A stretch of 64,000 nucleotides of DNA from Betaproteobacteria bacterium (GTDB lineage Bacteria; Pseudomonadota; Gammaproteobacteria; Burkholderiales; Rhodocyclaceae): contig JAHRYN010000004.1 in assembly GCA_020621405.1 (NCBI GenBank), positions 145,618 to 209,617 of the forward strand. The letters are read 5' to 3'. Under the pieces are notes generated by a model. That model ran no database searches and was not told where the DNA came from. It saw only the letters and a program-made list of their open reading frames with translations. Numbering within the stretch: position 1 is the first letter of the stretch; every line of letters starts with the position of its first letter. Position numbers and translations under genes: made by a program. Shown here piece by piece: positions 45,162 to 52,910 of the stretch.

Positions 45162-45725
45162 TCAGGCCGTCGCCACCTTCTTCCGGCGCCGGCTCACGAC
45201 GGCGCCAGCAACGCCGAGCGCGACCAGCGACAGCGTCGCCGGTTCGGGCACGGTATGACTTTCGGTGCTGCCATCAAGCGTCAGCAGCATCGCGAAGCCG
45301 CCCGGGCCGGCGCCGTACAGGGCGTTGTCGTCAAAACCGGAGAAGTCGTCCAGAACATGGCTGAAGCCGAACGACGTCAGTGCGTCATCGTTCAGGAAGT
45401 CCCCGCTGAGCTGCAGGTAGGGGTCGGCCGACATATTGGTCACATACAGAAAGTCGTTGCCCGCAAAACCGTAGTCGTTGTACAGAATGAGGATCGGATT
45501 CAGCACGTTCACGCCGTTGATCGAAAAAGCCTGTGCCGCGTAGGCCTTGCCACCGCCGGCAAACGGACCGCTTCCGATCGAGGCCGCCGTGTCGTCATAG
45601 GTGAAGTACCCCGTGGTATTGCCTTCGGCAGTGAAGTCGTAACGGATCGGCGACGACTGCGCTGCACCGCTTGCAAGAACCAGCGCGGACACCGCCACGC
45701 TCAAACCGAGTTTCTTCAGATTCAC
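45162..45725 (-). CDS. small PEP-CTERM protein
   Basis: The protein has 187 residues from the GTG at 45725, preferred because GAAGAGG lies six bases upstream; a TTG at 45740 is in frame but falls on that ribosome site. It has a signal peptide (LKKLGLSVAVSALVLASGAA) and an all-beta body (IRYDFTAEGNTTGYFTYDD) like other short PEP-CTERM proteins with a one-domain fold. The sorting signal is VPEPATLSLVALGVAGAV followed by RRRKK. It is monocistronic. Its function is unknown. Confidence 0.86.
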   Translation of the reverse strand: MNLKKLGLSVAVSALVLASGAAQSSPIRYDFTAEGNTTGYFTYDDTAASIGSGPFAGGGKAYAAQAFSINGVNVLNPILILYNDYGFAGNDFLYVTNMSADPYLQLSGDFLNDDALTSFGFSHVLDDFSGFDDNALYGAGPGGFAMLLTLDGSTESHTVPEPATLSLVALGVAGAVVSRRRKKVATA

Positions 45726-45964
45726 ACCACACCTCTTCAATCAGGATTCTGCGCCGGTCGCCACGCGGCCCCGAACGGACCGCGGACAAGCTCTGGCGAT
45801 GAATGACCGGTTTTCGGCATGCCGGAAACTGATCACTGCGTATCTATCGCCGCACGGATGCAGCGCCTGAGTTGAAGGTACCGGTCCACCGGAAAGCGGA
45901 CCGTGCGAAATGCCATGGTGCGGGCGGCAGCCCGTGCCCGGAACGGGCAAATTAGCAGTTGTTT

Positions 45965-46414
45965 TCAGTTCCAGCGCTGAGCGGCGCTGTCGTCGGCGTC
46001 GCGGGCATCCACCCAGCGACTGCCTTCCGGGGTGTCCTCGCGCTTCCAGAACGGCGCACGCGTCTTCAGATAGTCCATGATGAATTCGCAGGCGGCGAAC
46101 GCTTCGCCGCGATGGCTACCGGCGACGATGACCAGCACGATGCGGTCCGCCGGCTGCAACGTGCCGACCCGATGGATCACGCGCACCGCGAGGATGTCCC
46201 AGCGCGCCCTCGCCTGCGCGACGATTTCCTCGAGCGCCGACTCGGTCATGCCCGGATAGTGCTCCAGCGTCATCGCATGCACGCCGGAGCCGTCGTTGAT
46301 GTCGCGCACCAGACCGGTGAAAGTGGCGACCGCGCCGACGTCGGTGCGCCCAGCCAGCAGCGCGTCGATCTCGGCACCGATGTCGAAGTCGGCTTCCTGC
46401 ACGCTGACGCTCAT
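45965..46414 (-). CDS. moaE: molybdopterin synthase catalytic subunit
   Basis: MoaE with MoaD inserts the dithiolene sulfurs into cPMP to form molybdopterin. This 149-residue protein has AVATFTGLVRDINDG, LEHYPGMTESAL, HRVGTLQPADRIVLVIVAG, SHRGEAFAACEFIMDYLK and the lysine-containing active-site segment KTRAPFWKRE. It is the last gene of the moco operon here and follows moaD by one base. Confidence 0.97.
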   Translation of the reverse strand: MSVSVQEADFDIGAEIDALLAGRTDVGAVATFTGLVRDINDGSGVHAMTLEHYPGMTESALEEIVAQARARWDILAVRVIHRVGTLQPADRIVLVIVAGSHRGEAFAACEFIMDYLKTRAPFWKREDTPEGSRWVDARDADDSAAQRWN

Positions 46415-46415
46415 T

Positions 46416-46670
46416 TCAGCCTCCGGTCACCGGCGGAAAGAACGCCACCTCGTCGCCGTCAGCCACCGTGGCCGACGGCTCGGCCATGCGCTGGTTGATG
46501 GCAGCGCGCAGATTCTTCATCCGTTCGAGCTTTTCCCAGTCGCCACCGCGCGCGGCGATCAGCGCACGCACGCCGGCCAGCGTCGTACAGCCCTCGGGCA
46601 GAGCGACCGTCTCGCCCGAAGTCCCGAGCGCTTCGCGCAGCGCGGCGAAGTACAGCACCTTGATGTTCAT
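46416..46670 (-). CDS. moaD: molybdopterin synthase sulfur carrier subunit
   Basis: This 84-residue ubiquitin-like protein ends in VAFFPPVTGG; the terminal Gly-Gly carries the thiocarboxylate. It has the starting strand MNIKVLYFAALREALG typical of MoaD. It lies between moeA and moaE with spacers of nine bases and one base, so it forms the small subunit partner of MoaE in the same transcript. Confidence 0.96.
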   Translation of the reverse strand: MNIKVLYFAALREALGTSGETVALPEGCTTLAGVRALIAARGGDWEKLERMKNLRAAINQRMAEPSATVADGDEVAFFPPVTGG

Positions 46671-46679
46671 GTCCGGATC

Positions 46680-47897
46680 TCAGTAAAGCAGTGATTCGAA
46701 TGGCAGGAAGGATACGGTGTCGCCACGCGCGACCGCCTGCCCCGGCGCGAGGTCGATCAGGCCGTCGCCCCATACGGTGGACGTCAGCACGCCGGAACTC
46801 TGGTTGGCGAACAGGTCGAGCCCGCCATCGGCATTGCGGCGCGCACGCAGGAATTCGCGCCGGCGATCCGGCTTGGGCCAGTCGAAATCGGCGCGGATCC
46901 GGAAGGTCGCGGGCGCCACGTCCATCACGCCCATGCGGCGCAGGATGAAGGGGCGCACCAGCAGCACGAAGGTGACGAAGCTCGACACCGGGTTGCCGGG
47001 CAGCCCGATGAAGTCCGCCCGGCTGCCGTCAGCGCGACGCACATGGCCGTGCGCCAGCGGCTTGCCCGGCTTCATGGCGATCTTCCAGCTTTCCAGCGCG
47101 CCCTCGGCGATCAGTGCCGGCTTGATGTGATCCTCTTCGCCGACGCCCACGCCGCCGCTGGTCAGTATCAGGTCGCATTGCGCCGCCGCCTCGCGCAGCG
47201 TGTCGCGCGTGGCATCCAGCCGGTCCGGCACGATGCCCAGATCGAGCACCTCGCAGCCCAGCGCCTCGCACAGCGCACGCAGCAGGTAGCGGTTGGAGTT
47301 GTAGATGGCACCCGGCGGCAGCGGCTCGCCCGGCATCACCAGTTCGTCACCGGTCGAGAACAGCGCGACGCGCGGCCGGCGCACCACGGGCAGCTGCGCC
47401 AGACCGACCGACGCCGCCAGCCCGACCTCCTGCGCACGCAGCCGGGTACCGGCCGCCAGCACGGTATCGCCGCTGCGGATGTCCTCGCCGGCACGGCGTA
47501 TCCACGCGCCCGGCTTGGGGATTTCGTCGAAACAGATGCCAGCCTCGGTCGCGTGCGTGGCTTCCTGCATGACGATGGCGTCGGCACCGGCCGGTACCGG
47601 TGCACCGGTGAAGATGCGCGCACAGGTACCGGCCTCGAGCGGTACGCCTACATGACCGGCCGCGATGCGCTGGCTGACCGGCAGGCAGTCGCCCGGCAGA
47701 GACAGGTCGGCCGCGCGCAGCGCGTAGCCGTCCATGCTGCTGTTGTCGTGCGGCGGCACGGTGATGGCCGAGCGCTGATCGGCCGCCAGTACGCGGCCGG
47801 CAGCGTGGAAGGCGGACACCGTATCGGTCTCGGCAATCGGCCGTGCGGCCGCAAGCAGGCGGGCCAGCGCGGCGTCGAGCGTGAGCATTTCGTTCAT
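46680..47897 (-). CDS. moeA: molybdopterin molybdotransferase
   Basis: MoeA inserts molybdate into adenylated molybdopterin. The 405 residues carry the family signatures VPPHDNSSMDGYALRAADL, RIFTGAPVPAGADAIVMQE, GLAQLPVVRRPRVALFSTGDE, LTSGGVGVGEEDHIK and FIGLPGNPVSSFVTF. The ATG at 47897 overlaps the mobB stop (ATGA). The order mobB-moeA-moaD-moaE is typical of betaproteobacteria. Confidence 0.97.
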   Translation of the reverse strand: MNEMLTLDAALARLLAAARPIAETDTVSAFHAAGRVLAADQRSAITVPPHDNSSMDGYALRAADLSLPGDCLPVSQRIAAGHVGVPLEAGTCARIFTGAPVPAGADAIVMQEATHATEAGICFDEIPKPGAWIRRAGEDIRSGDTVLAAGTRLRAQEVGLAASVGLAQLPVVRRPRVALFSTGDELVMPGEPLPPGAIYNSNRYLLRALCEALGCEVLDLGIVPDRLDATRDTLREAAAQCDLILTSGGVGVGEEDHIKPALIAEGALESWKIAMKPGKPLAHGHVRRADGSRADFIGLPGNPVSSFVTFVLLVRPFILRRMGVMDVAPATFRIRADFDWPKPDRRREFLRARRNADGGLDLFANQSSGVLTSTVWGDGLIDLAPGQAVARGDTVSFLPFESLLY

Positions 47898-48388
47898 CTG
47901 AACCCCTGGTGGCGAAGGATGAAGCCGGCGATGGATTCGACATCGTTGAGGTCGAGCCGGGGCAGTGGAAGTTCCATCGGCACGTCGGTGGCCACGGCCA
48001 CCACGTAAGGATTGTCCGGATACATCAGCGGCCGGTCGTAGGACGGGCGGTGGATTTCCAGCTTCGGGATGGGTGACGCCTTGAAACCTTCGACCAGCAC
48101 CAGGTCGCACGGACTCAATGCGGCAATCTGGTCATCGAGCGACGGTTCGGGCTGGCCGCGCAGTTCGTGCATCAGCACCCAGCGGTTGTTCGAGGTCAGC
48201 AGCACCTCGGTGCAGCCCGCTTCGCGCAGGCGGAAGGAATCCTTGCCCGGCCGGTCGATGTCGAAGCCCGCATGCGCGTGCTTGATCAGCGACACGGTCA
48301 GCCCTTCCAGCACGAAATGCGGGATCAGCTGTTCGATCAGCGTGGTCTTGCCGGAGCCGCTGTAGCCGGCAAATCCGAAGACTTTCAT
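47894..48388 (-). CDS. mobB: molybdopterin-guanine dinucleotide biosynthesis adaptor
   Basis: This 164-residue P-loop GTPase starts MKVFGFAGYSGSGKTTLIEQ, with Walker A GYSGSGKTT, then LIKHAHAGFDIDRPGKDS and LVLVEGFKASPIPKLEIHRP. MobB assists MobA in attaching GMP to Moco for the bis-MGD enzymes such as assimilatory nitrate reductase. It is the first gene of the moco operon. MobA is not in the window. Confidence 0.95.
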   Translation of the reverse strand: MKVFGFAGYSGSGKTTLIEQLIPHFVLEGLTVSLIKHAHAGFDIDRPGKDSFRLREAGCTEVLLTSNNRWVLMHELRGQPEPSLDDQIAALSPCDLVLVEGFKASPIPKLEIHRPSYDRPLMYPDNPYVVAVATDVPMELPLPRLDLNDVESIAGFILRHQGFR

Positions 48389-48520
48389 GGAATCGGGCAG
48401 GCGGGAAAACCGCGATTATCGCCCAGAGCGCCGCCGCGGTCGCTGCCGGGGCAAGCACCACGGTCCAGACCGACGCCGTGTGTCACGAATCCGCAGCACA
48501 TCGGCCCGGATCAACATGCC

Positions 48521-48550
48521 CCGTCGGCCGCCGGATGCGGCGGCCGACGG
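48521..48550. terminator. perfect 12-bp hairpin downstream of nrtD
   Basis: CCGTCGGCCGCC and GGCGGCCGACGG pair around the loop GGATGC. There is no T-tract, so it may be an RNA-stabilising 3' hairpin rather than a classical terminator. Confidence 0.5.
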
Positions 48551-48563
48551 TCTCCTGCGTCGT

Positions 48564-49358
48564 TCAGGCGGCCTTGCGCACCTGCTTCTGATACAGGAAT
48601 TCGAGCAGCGCAGCGCGGCAATCGACGAAATCCTTGTCGTGCGCGAGCTGCAGCCGGTCGCGCGGTCGGGCCAGCTTCACGTCCAGGATTTCACCTATCG
48701 TCGCGGCCGGGCCGTTGGTCATCATCACGATGCGGTCGGACAGCAGCACGGCCTCGTCGACGTCATGCGTCACCATCACCACGGTGGCGCCGGTCTTTTC
48801 CATCACGCCATTGAGTTCGTCCTGCAGGCTGGCGCGGGTCAGTGCGTCGAGCGCGCCGAAGGGCTCGTCCATCAGCAGTATCTTCGGTTCCATCGCGAAA
48901 GCACGGGCGATGCCGACGCGCTGCTTCATGCCACCGGAAATCTCGTGCGGATACTTGTGCATGGCATGGTCCATATGCACCATTTCGAGCGCCGCCTCGC
49001 TGCGCGCCTTCAGCTTTGTCTTGCCCTCCTTGCGGCCGAACACGCGTTCGACGGCCAGCAGCACGTTTTCCAGGCAGGTAAGCCAGGGCAGCAGCGAGTG
49101 GTTCTGGAACACCACCGCGCGCTCCGGTCCCGGACCGGCTATCTCGCGGCCGTCGCAGATCAGCGCGCCGGCCGTCGGCAGCGTGAGCCCAGCGATCAGG
49201 TTCAGCAGCGTCGACTTGCCGCAGCCGGAATGACCGATCAGCGTCACGAACTCGCCTTCGGCGATGGTCAGATCGATGTCGCGCAGCGCGATGAACTTGC
49301 CCTTCTTCGTATCGAAGGACATGCCTGCACCTTCTACCTTCAGTAGCGTCCTGCTCAT
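48564..49358 (-). CDS. nrtD: nitrate ABC transporter ATP-binding protein
   Basis: This 264-residue ATPase has Walker A GHSGCGKST, Walker B ILLMDEPFGALDALTR and the signature EISGGMKQRVGIARAF. It belongs to the NrtD/SsuB/TauB group, and the single-domain length points to NrtD rather than NrtC. The ATG at 49358 has AAGGAG upstream. With NrtA and NrtB it forms an uptake system for nitrate or nitrite; the specificity is inferred from the Tat-exported NrtA-like partner and the NasT gene next door. Confidence 0.92.
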   Translation of the reverse strand: MSRTLLKVEGAGMSFDTKKGKFIALRDIDLTIAEGEFVTLIGHSGCGKSTLLNLIAGLTLPTAGALICDGREIAGPGPERAVVFQNHSLLPWLTCLENVLLAVERVFGRKEGKTKLKARSEAALEMVHMDHAMHKYPHEISGGMKQRVGIARAFAMEPKILLMDEPFGALDALTRASLQDELNGVMEKTGATVVMVTHDVDEAVLLSDRIVMMTNGPAATIGEILDVKLARPRDRLQLAHDKDFVDCRAALLEFLYQKQVRKAA

Positions 49359-49413
49359 GGAAGTCTCCTTGCGGGCCGGCTGCGCGGGCAGCCGGCCGTT
49401 CACCTAAGGTTGA

Positions 49414-50346
49414 TCAGCTGTTGCCGTACGAGAAGCGTCGCGCGATCAGCAGGAGCGCCTGTTCCAGCAGCAGGCCGACGATGCCGATGACGAAGATGGC
49501 GATGATGATGTGCTCGACCTTCAGGTTGTTCCACTCGTCCCAGACCCAGAAGCCGATCCCGACGCCGCCCGTCAGCATTTCGGCGGCGACGATGACCAGC
49601 CAGGCGGTGCCGATGGACAGGCGGATGCCGGTCAGCATGTAGGGCAGCACGGCCGGGAACAGGATCTTGGTGACGACCTTCCACTCCGACAGCGCCAGCA
49701 CGCGGGCGACGTTCAGGTAATCCTGCGGCACGCGCTGCACACCCTGGGCAGTGTTCATGATCATCGGCCAGATCGAGCAGATGAAGATGGTGTAGGTTGC
49801 CGCCGGGTCGGCCTTCTTGAAGACGAGCAGGCCGATCGGCAGCCAGGCCAGCGGCGAAACCGGACGCAGCAGGCTGATGATCGGATTGACCATGGCCGCC
49901 AGGAAGGCCGAGCGGCCGAGGATGAAGCCGAGCGGAATGCCGACCAGCGCCGCGAAACCGAAGCCGATGCCGACCCGCTGCAGCGAGGAGAGCACGTTCC
50001 AGCCGATGCCCTGGTCGTTCGGGCCGTTGCGGTAGAACGGGTCGGAGAACAGGGCGACCGCCGCATCCCAGGTCTGGGCCGGGCCGGGGATGCTGCCGCC
50101 CTTGTGGGTGGCGACATACCAGATGCCGAGCAGGATCAACAGGCCGAGCACCGGCGGCAGCACCGCCCGGCCCAAGGCTCCCAATTTCTCGCCGATCGGC
50201 GTACCGACGGCCACTGCAGCTGCGTTTTCCATTTTCGTTTCCTTGACCGGCTCTGCGACTGCTTCCGCGACCGGCTTGCTGGTTGTAATGCTACGGTCGA
50301 TGGGTTTTTTTGCCCCAAATTCACCGTTCATCGTCATCGTGCTCAT
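49414..50346 (-). CDS. nrtB: nitrate ABC transporter permease
   Basis: This 310-residue protein has an unusually long hydrophilic N-terminus (about 60 residues), then six membrane spans with the permease family motifs VGIPLGFILGRS, RPVSPLAWLPIGLLVFK and GIRLSIGTAWLVIVAAEML. The EAA-like loop YLNVARVLALSEWKV contacts the ATPase. It lies between nrtA and nrtD with short spacers and is part of the same operon. Confidence 0.93.
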   Translation of the reverse strand: MSTMTMNGEFGAKKPIDRSITTSKPVAEAVAEPVKETKMENAAAVAVGTPIGEKLGALGRAVLPPVLGLLILLGIWYVATHKGGSIPGPAQTWDAAVALFSDPFYRNGPNDQGIGWNVLSSLQRVGIGFGFAALVGIPLGFILGRSAFLAAMVNPIISLLRPVSPLAWLPIGLLVFKKADPAATYTIFICSIWPMIMNTAQGVQRVPQDYLNVARVLALSEWKVVTKILFPAVLPYMLTGIRLSIGTAWLVIVAAEMLTGGVGIGFWVWDEWNNLKVEHIIIAIFVIGIVGLLLEQALLLIARRFSYGNS

Positions 50347-50410
50347 GTCGTTCTCCAGAGGTTTTCACCGCCCCCGCCGCAGCGGGAGCGATGACGACTC
50401 AATCGACTGA

Positions 50411-51694
50411 TCAGGCCTTGATCTTGAAACCGTCGGCGTACTTCGCCGGGTCCTTGCCGTCCCAGACCACGCCGTCGATCAGCTTGTGGCTGCGCATCTC
50501 GCTCTTGGGCAGCGCGACGCCGGCAGCGGCGGCACCCTGCTTGTAGATGTCGATGCGGTTCACCTGCTTGGCGACCGCCAGGTAGTCCGGATGGCTCTTC
50601 AGCAAGCCCCAGCGCTTGTGCTGGGTCAGGAACCACATGGCGTCGGAGAGGTACGGGAAATTGACCGCCCCATCGTTGAAGAACTTCATGCAGTTCTTGT
50701 CGTCCCAGCTCTTGCCCAGACCATTCTGGTAGCGGCCGAGCATGCGGGCGACGATGACCTCAGTGTCGGTATTGACGTAGGACTTCTGGGCGATGGTCTC
50801 AGCCGTCTTCTGCTTGTTGGCGATGGAAGAATCGATCCACTTGCCGGCGTCGAGGATGGCAGCGACCACGGCACGGGCCGTGTTCGGGTTCTGCTTGACC
50901 CAGTCGGCGGTGGTGCCGAGCACCTTTTCCGGGTGATCGGTCCAGATGTCCTGGGTCGTCGTTGCCGTGAAGCCGATGTTGTCCATGATGGCGCGGTTGT
51001 TCCACGGTTCGCCGACGCAGTAGCCGTCCATGTTGCCGACGCGCATGTTGGCGACCATCTGCGGCGGCGGCACCGTGATCACCTTGACGTCCCTCATCGG
51101 GTTGATGTCGTTGGCCGCCAGCCAGTAGTACAGCCACATCGCATGCGTGCCGGTCGGGAAGGTCTGCGCGAAGGTGTATTCGCCCGGCTTGGCGGTGATC
51201 AGCTTCTTCAGGCTGGCGCCGTCGGTGACCCCCTGTTCGTTCAGCTTGGTGGCGAGCGTGATGGCCTGACCGTTGTTGTTCAGGTTCATCAGCACCGACA
51301 TGTCCTTCTTCGGCCCGCCGATGCCCATGTGCACGCCATAGACCAGCCCGTACAGCACGTGGGCGGCATCCAGTTCGCCATTGACCAGCTTGTCGCGCAC
51401 CGCCGCCCACGACGCTTCCTTGGACGGAATGATCTTGATGCCGTACTTCTCGTCGAACTTCTCGACCGCGGCCATCACCACGCTCGAACAGTCGGTCAGC
51501 GGAATGAAGCCGATGCGCACTTCCTTCTTTTCGGGTGCGTCGGAACCGGCCGCCCAGGCGGCCGACCGTACGCCTGGAGGCACCATGCTCATGAGCGCCG
51601 CTCCGGCACCGAGGGCTGCGCCCTGCCTGAGAAAACTGCGACGCTCGACTGCGGGTTCGATAACGCTGCCTGCCTGCCTGGGATGCTCAGCCAT
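50411..51694 (-). CDS. nrtA: nitrate ABC transporter substrate-binding protein, Tat signal
   Basis: This 427-residue protein has a twin-arginine signal (VERRSFLRQGAALGAGAALM) and a periplasmic NrtA/TauA-like body: VRIGFIPLTDCSSVVMAA, ASWAAVRDKLVNGELDAAHV, FPTGTHAMWLYYWLAAN, VANMRVGNMDGYCVGEPWN. I chose the ATG at 51694 because GGAG lies six bases upstream; the ATG at 51706 is possible. The signal argues for a transport protein rather than the cytoplasmic sensor NasS, which resembles NrtA but lacks one. Confidence 0.93.
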   Translation of the reverse strand: MAEHPRQAGSVIEPAVERRSFLRQGAALGAGAALMSMVPPGVRSAAWAAGSDAPEKKEVRIGFIPLTDCSSVVMAAVEKFDEKYGIKIIPSKEASWAAVRDKLVNGELDAAHVLYGLVYGVHMGIGGPKKDMSVLMNLNNNGQAITLATKLNEQGVTDGASLKKLITAKPGEYTFAQTFPTGTHAMWLYYWLAANDINPMRDVKVITVPPPQMVANMRVGNMDGYCVGEPWNNRAIMDNIGFTATTTQDIWTDHPEKVLGTTADWVKQNPNTARAVVAAILDAGKWIDSSIANKQKTAETIAQKSYVNTDTEVIVARMLGRYQNGLGKSWDDKNCMKFFNDGAVNFPYLSDAMWFLTQHKRWGLLKSHPDYLAVAKQVNRIDIYKQGAAAAGVALPKSEMRSHKLIDGVVWDGKDPAKYADGFKIKA

Positions 51695-51731
51695 CGTGTT
51701 CTCCATTGATTCATGATCGAATTCCAGAATG

Positions 51732-51781
51732 AAAAAGGGGCGTACATCCGTGGCGCATGAAGCCGACCGGATGGACACCCC
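51732..51781 (-). terminator. leader (attenuator) terminator upstream of nrtA
   Basis: On the minus strand a 14-position stem (51781-51768 with 51750-51737, including GGGGTGT.CATCCG/CGGATG.ACGCCCC, one mismatch and one G-T) is followed directly by TTTTT. It ends 38 bases before the nrtA start, so it lies inside the 5' UTR. Such a terminator before a nitrate operon is the classic target of ANTAR antitermination, and an ANTAR gene (nasT) lies just upstream. Confidence 0.82.
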
Positions 51782-51808
51782 TGTCCCTGACGGAGGCTTA
51801 CCCGCCTC
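51773..51808 (-). promoter_or_regulatory. candidate antiterminator/ANTAR-recognised hairpins
   Basis: GGACA-GGGG-TGTCC (51786-51773) shares bases with the terminator stem and cannot form with it. Just upstream GAGGC-GGGTAA-GCCTC (51808-51793) makes a hexaloop hairpin. ANTAR proteins bind paired hexaloop hairpins with A at loop position 1 and G at 4; this loop does not meet that rule, so its role is tentative. Confidence 0.4.
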
Positions 51809-52223
51809 GCTGGCCGCAACCTCGTTGTCGCGCCTTGAGTTACCAGTTAGCACGCGCTGTGCCAGCAGTACCCGACCTGCATCAATACACTGATTTTCAT
51901 AGGAACTTGCACCCGGATGCCATCGGCAAGGCAGTCAGCTGGCAAGGTACTGCACTTGTGCGGTGCGGCAATCCTGCATGCACGCACCATCACGACCTCG
52001 GTGTCCGTTGGCATTCGAATCAGGATGCAGGCAGGCAACGCACATCGTAGGCAAGGGCTGCAACTGCCGCGGCGTCGATGCCTGCGGAACGCGGCCGGCC
52101 GTCCTCGCGATCCGACCGAATCGTTGCGTGCAAGGCATCCGGGCAGATAGTCGCCGGACATTATCCGCGTGGGAAAACAGGAGTGGAGAGGACAGTCCCG
52201 GCCTTGCCGGCAGGGCACGCGAG
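51809..52223. other. 415-bp non-coding region between nrtA leader and nasT
   Basis: No gene is visible. The nrtA promoter should be here. GCAC-GCGCT-GTGC near 51851 and other small dyads occur. A TGGCAT...TGCA sequence on the minus strand (near 51923) resembles a sigma-54 site, but the GG to GC distance is one base short. Confidence 0.4.
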
Positions 52224-52805
52224 TCAGCCGAGCAGACGTGCCGTGGCGAGCAGGTCTTCGGACACGGCCGCGATCGTCTTGCCCCGCTCCATCGCCAGCT
52301 TGCGCAGCGTGTGGTACGCAGTGTCCTCGTCGATGCCGCGCAGCTTCATCAGCACGCCCTTGGCGCGATCGACGGAAATGCGGTCGGACAGCTTCTGGCG
52401 CGCATCATCGCGTGCCCGGCGCAATTCCTGATGTTCCTCGAAACGCGCCAGCGCCACGTCGATCACCGGCTTGATGCGCTTGGGTTCGAGGCCGTCGACC
52501 ACGTAGGCGGATACGCCTGCCTTCATCGCCCGCCGTATCGTCTTGCTGTCGGAATCGTTGGCGAACACCACGACCGGCCGCGGCATTTCGCGGTCCATCG
52601 CGGCCATGTGCTCCAGCGTGTCGCGCGACGGCGAGTCGGTCTGTATCAGGATGACGTCAGGCTTCAGTTCCTCGACCCGCAGATGCAGGTCGTAGGCGCT
52701 CGACAGCACGGCCGCCACCTGATAACCGGCGCAGGCGAGGCCGGCGCAGATTTCGGCGGCGCGTTTGCGCGATTCATCCACCACGAGCACGTTGAGAACA
52801 GCCAT
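52224..52805 (-). CDS. nasT: ANTAR-domain transcription antiterminator, NasT type
   Basis: This 193-residue protein has a pseudo-receiver domain (VLVVDESRKRAAEICAGL) and a C-terminal ANTAR domain (about 130-190: LSDRISVDRAKGVLMKLRGI, DTAYHTLRKLAMERGKTIAA). The position of the usual phosphoacceptor Asp appears to be Gln55 (DVILIQTDSPSRDT), consistent with NasT, which is controlled by NasS binding rather than phosphorylation. ANTAR proteins bind leader RNA and block termination. The target is probably the nrtA leader 440 bp downstream. The ATG at 52805 is chosen; an ATG at 52826 is possible. Confidence 0.9.
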   Translation of the reverse strand: MAVLNVLVVDESRKRAAEICAGLACAGYQVAAVLSSAYDLHLRVEELKPDVILIQTDSPSRDTLEHMAAMDREMPRPVVVFANDSDSKTIRRAMKAGVSAYVVDGLEPKRIKPVIDVALARFEEHQELRRARDDARQKLSDRISVDRAKGVLMKLRGIDEDTAYHTLRKLAMERGKTIAAVSEDLLATARLLG

Positions 52806-52910
52806 CGATCTGCCGGAAGTAGTCATTTCCTGCAAACCGATGCAATCGCCGTGCCAGACAATGCATCGCCGGCGCCGGAAGCCGGCTGCACGCACCGCAG
52901 CAGCACCGGA

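Noticed and set aside
50411-51694. NrtA-like protein as the cytoplasmic nitrate sensor NasS
   Set aside because: It carries a twin-arginine export signal and is in an operon with permease and ATPase genes, so it is the transporter's binding protein.
51793-51808. Canonical ANTAR hexaloop
   Set aside because: The loop GGGTAA does not have A at position 1 and G at position 4; it is kept only as a tentative element.
51905-51935. Sigma-54 promoter for nrtA (TGGCAT...TGCA, minus strand)
   Set aside because: The GG to GC spacing is nine rather than ten bases, which sigma-54 does not tolerate well.
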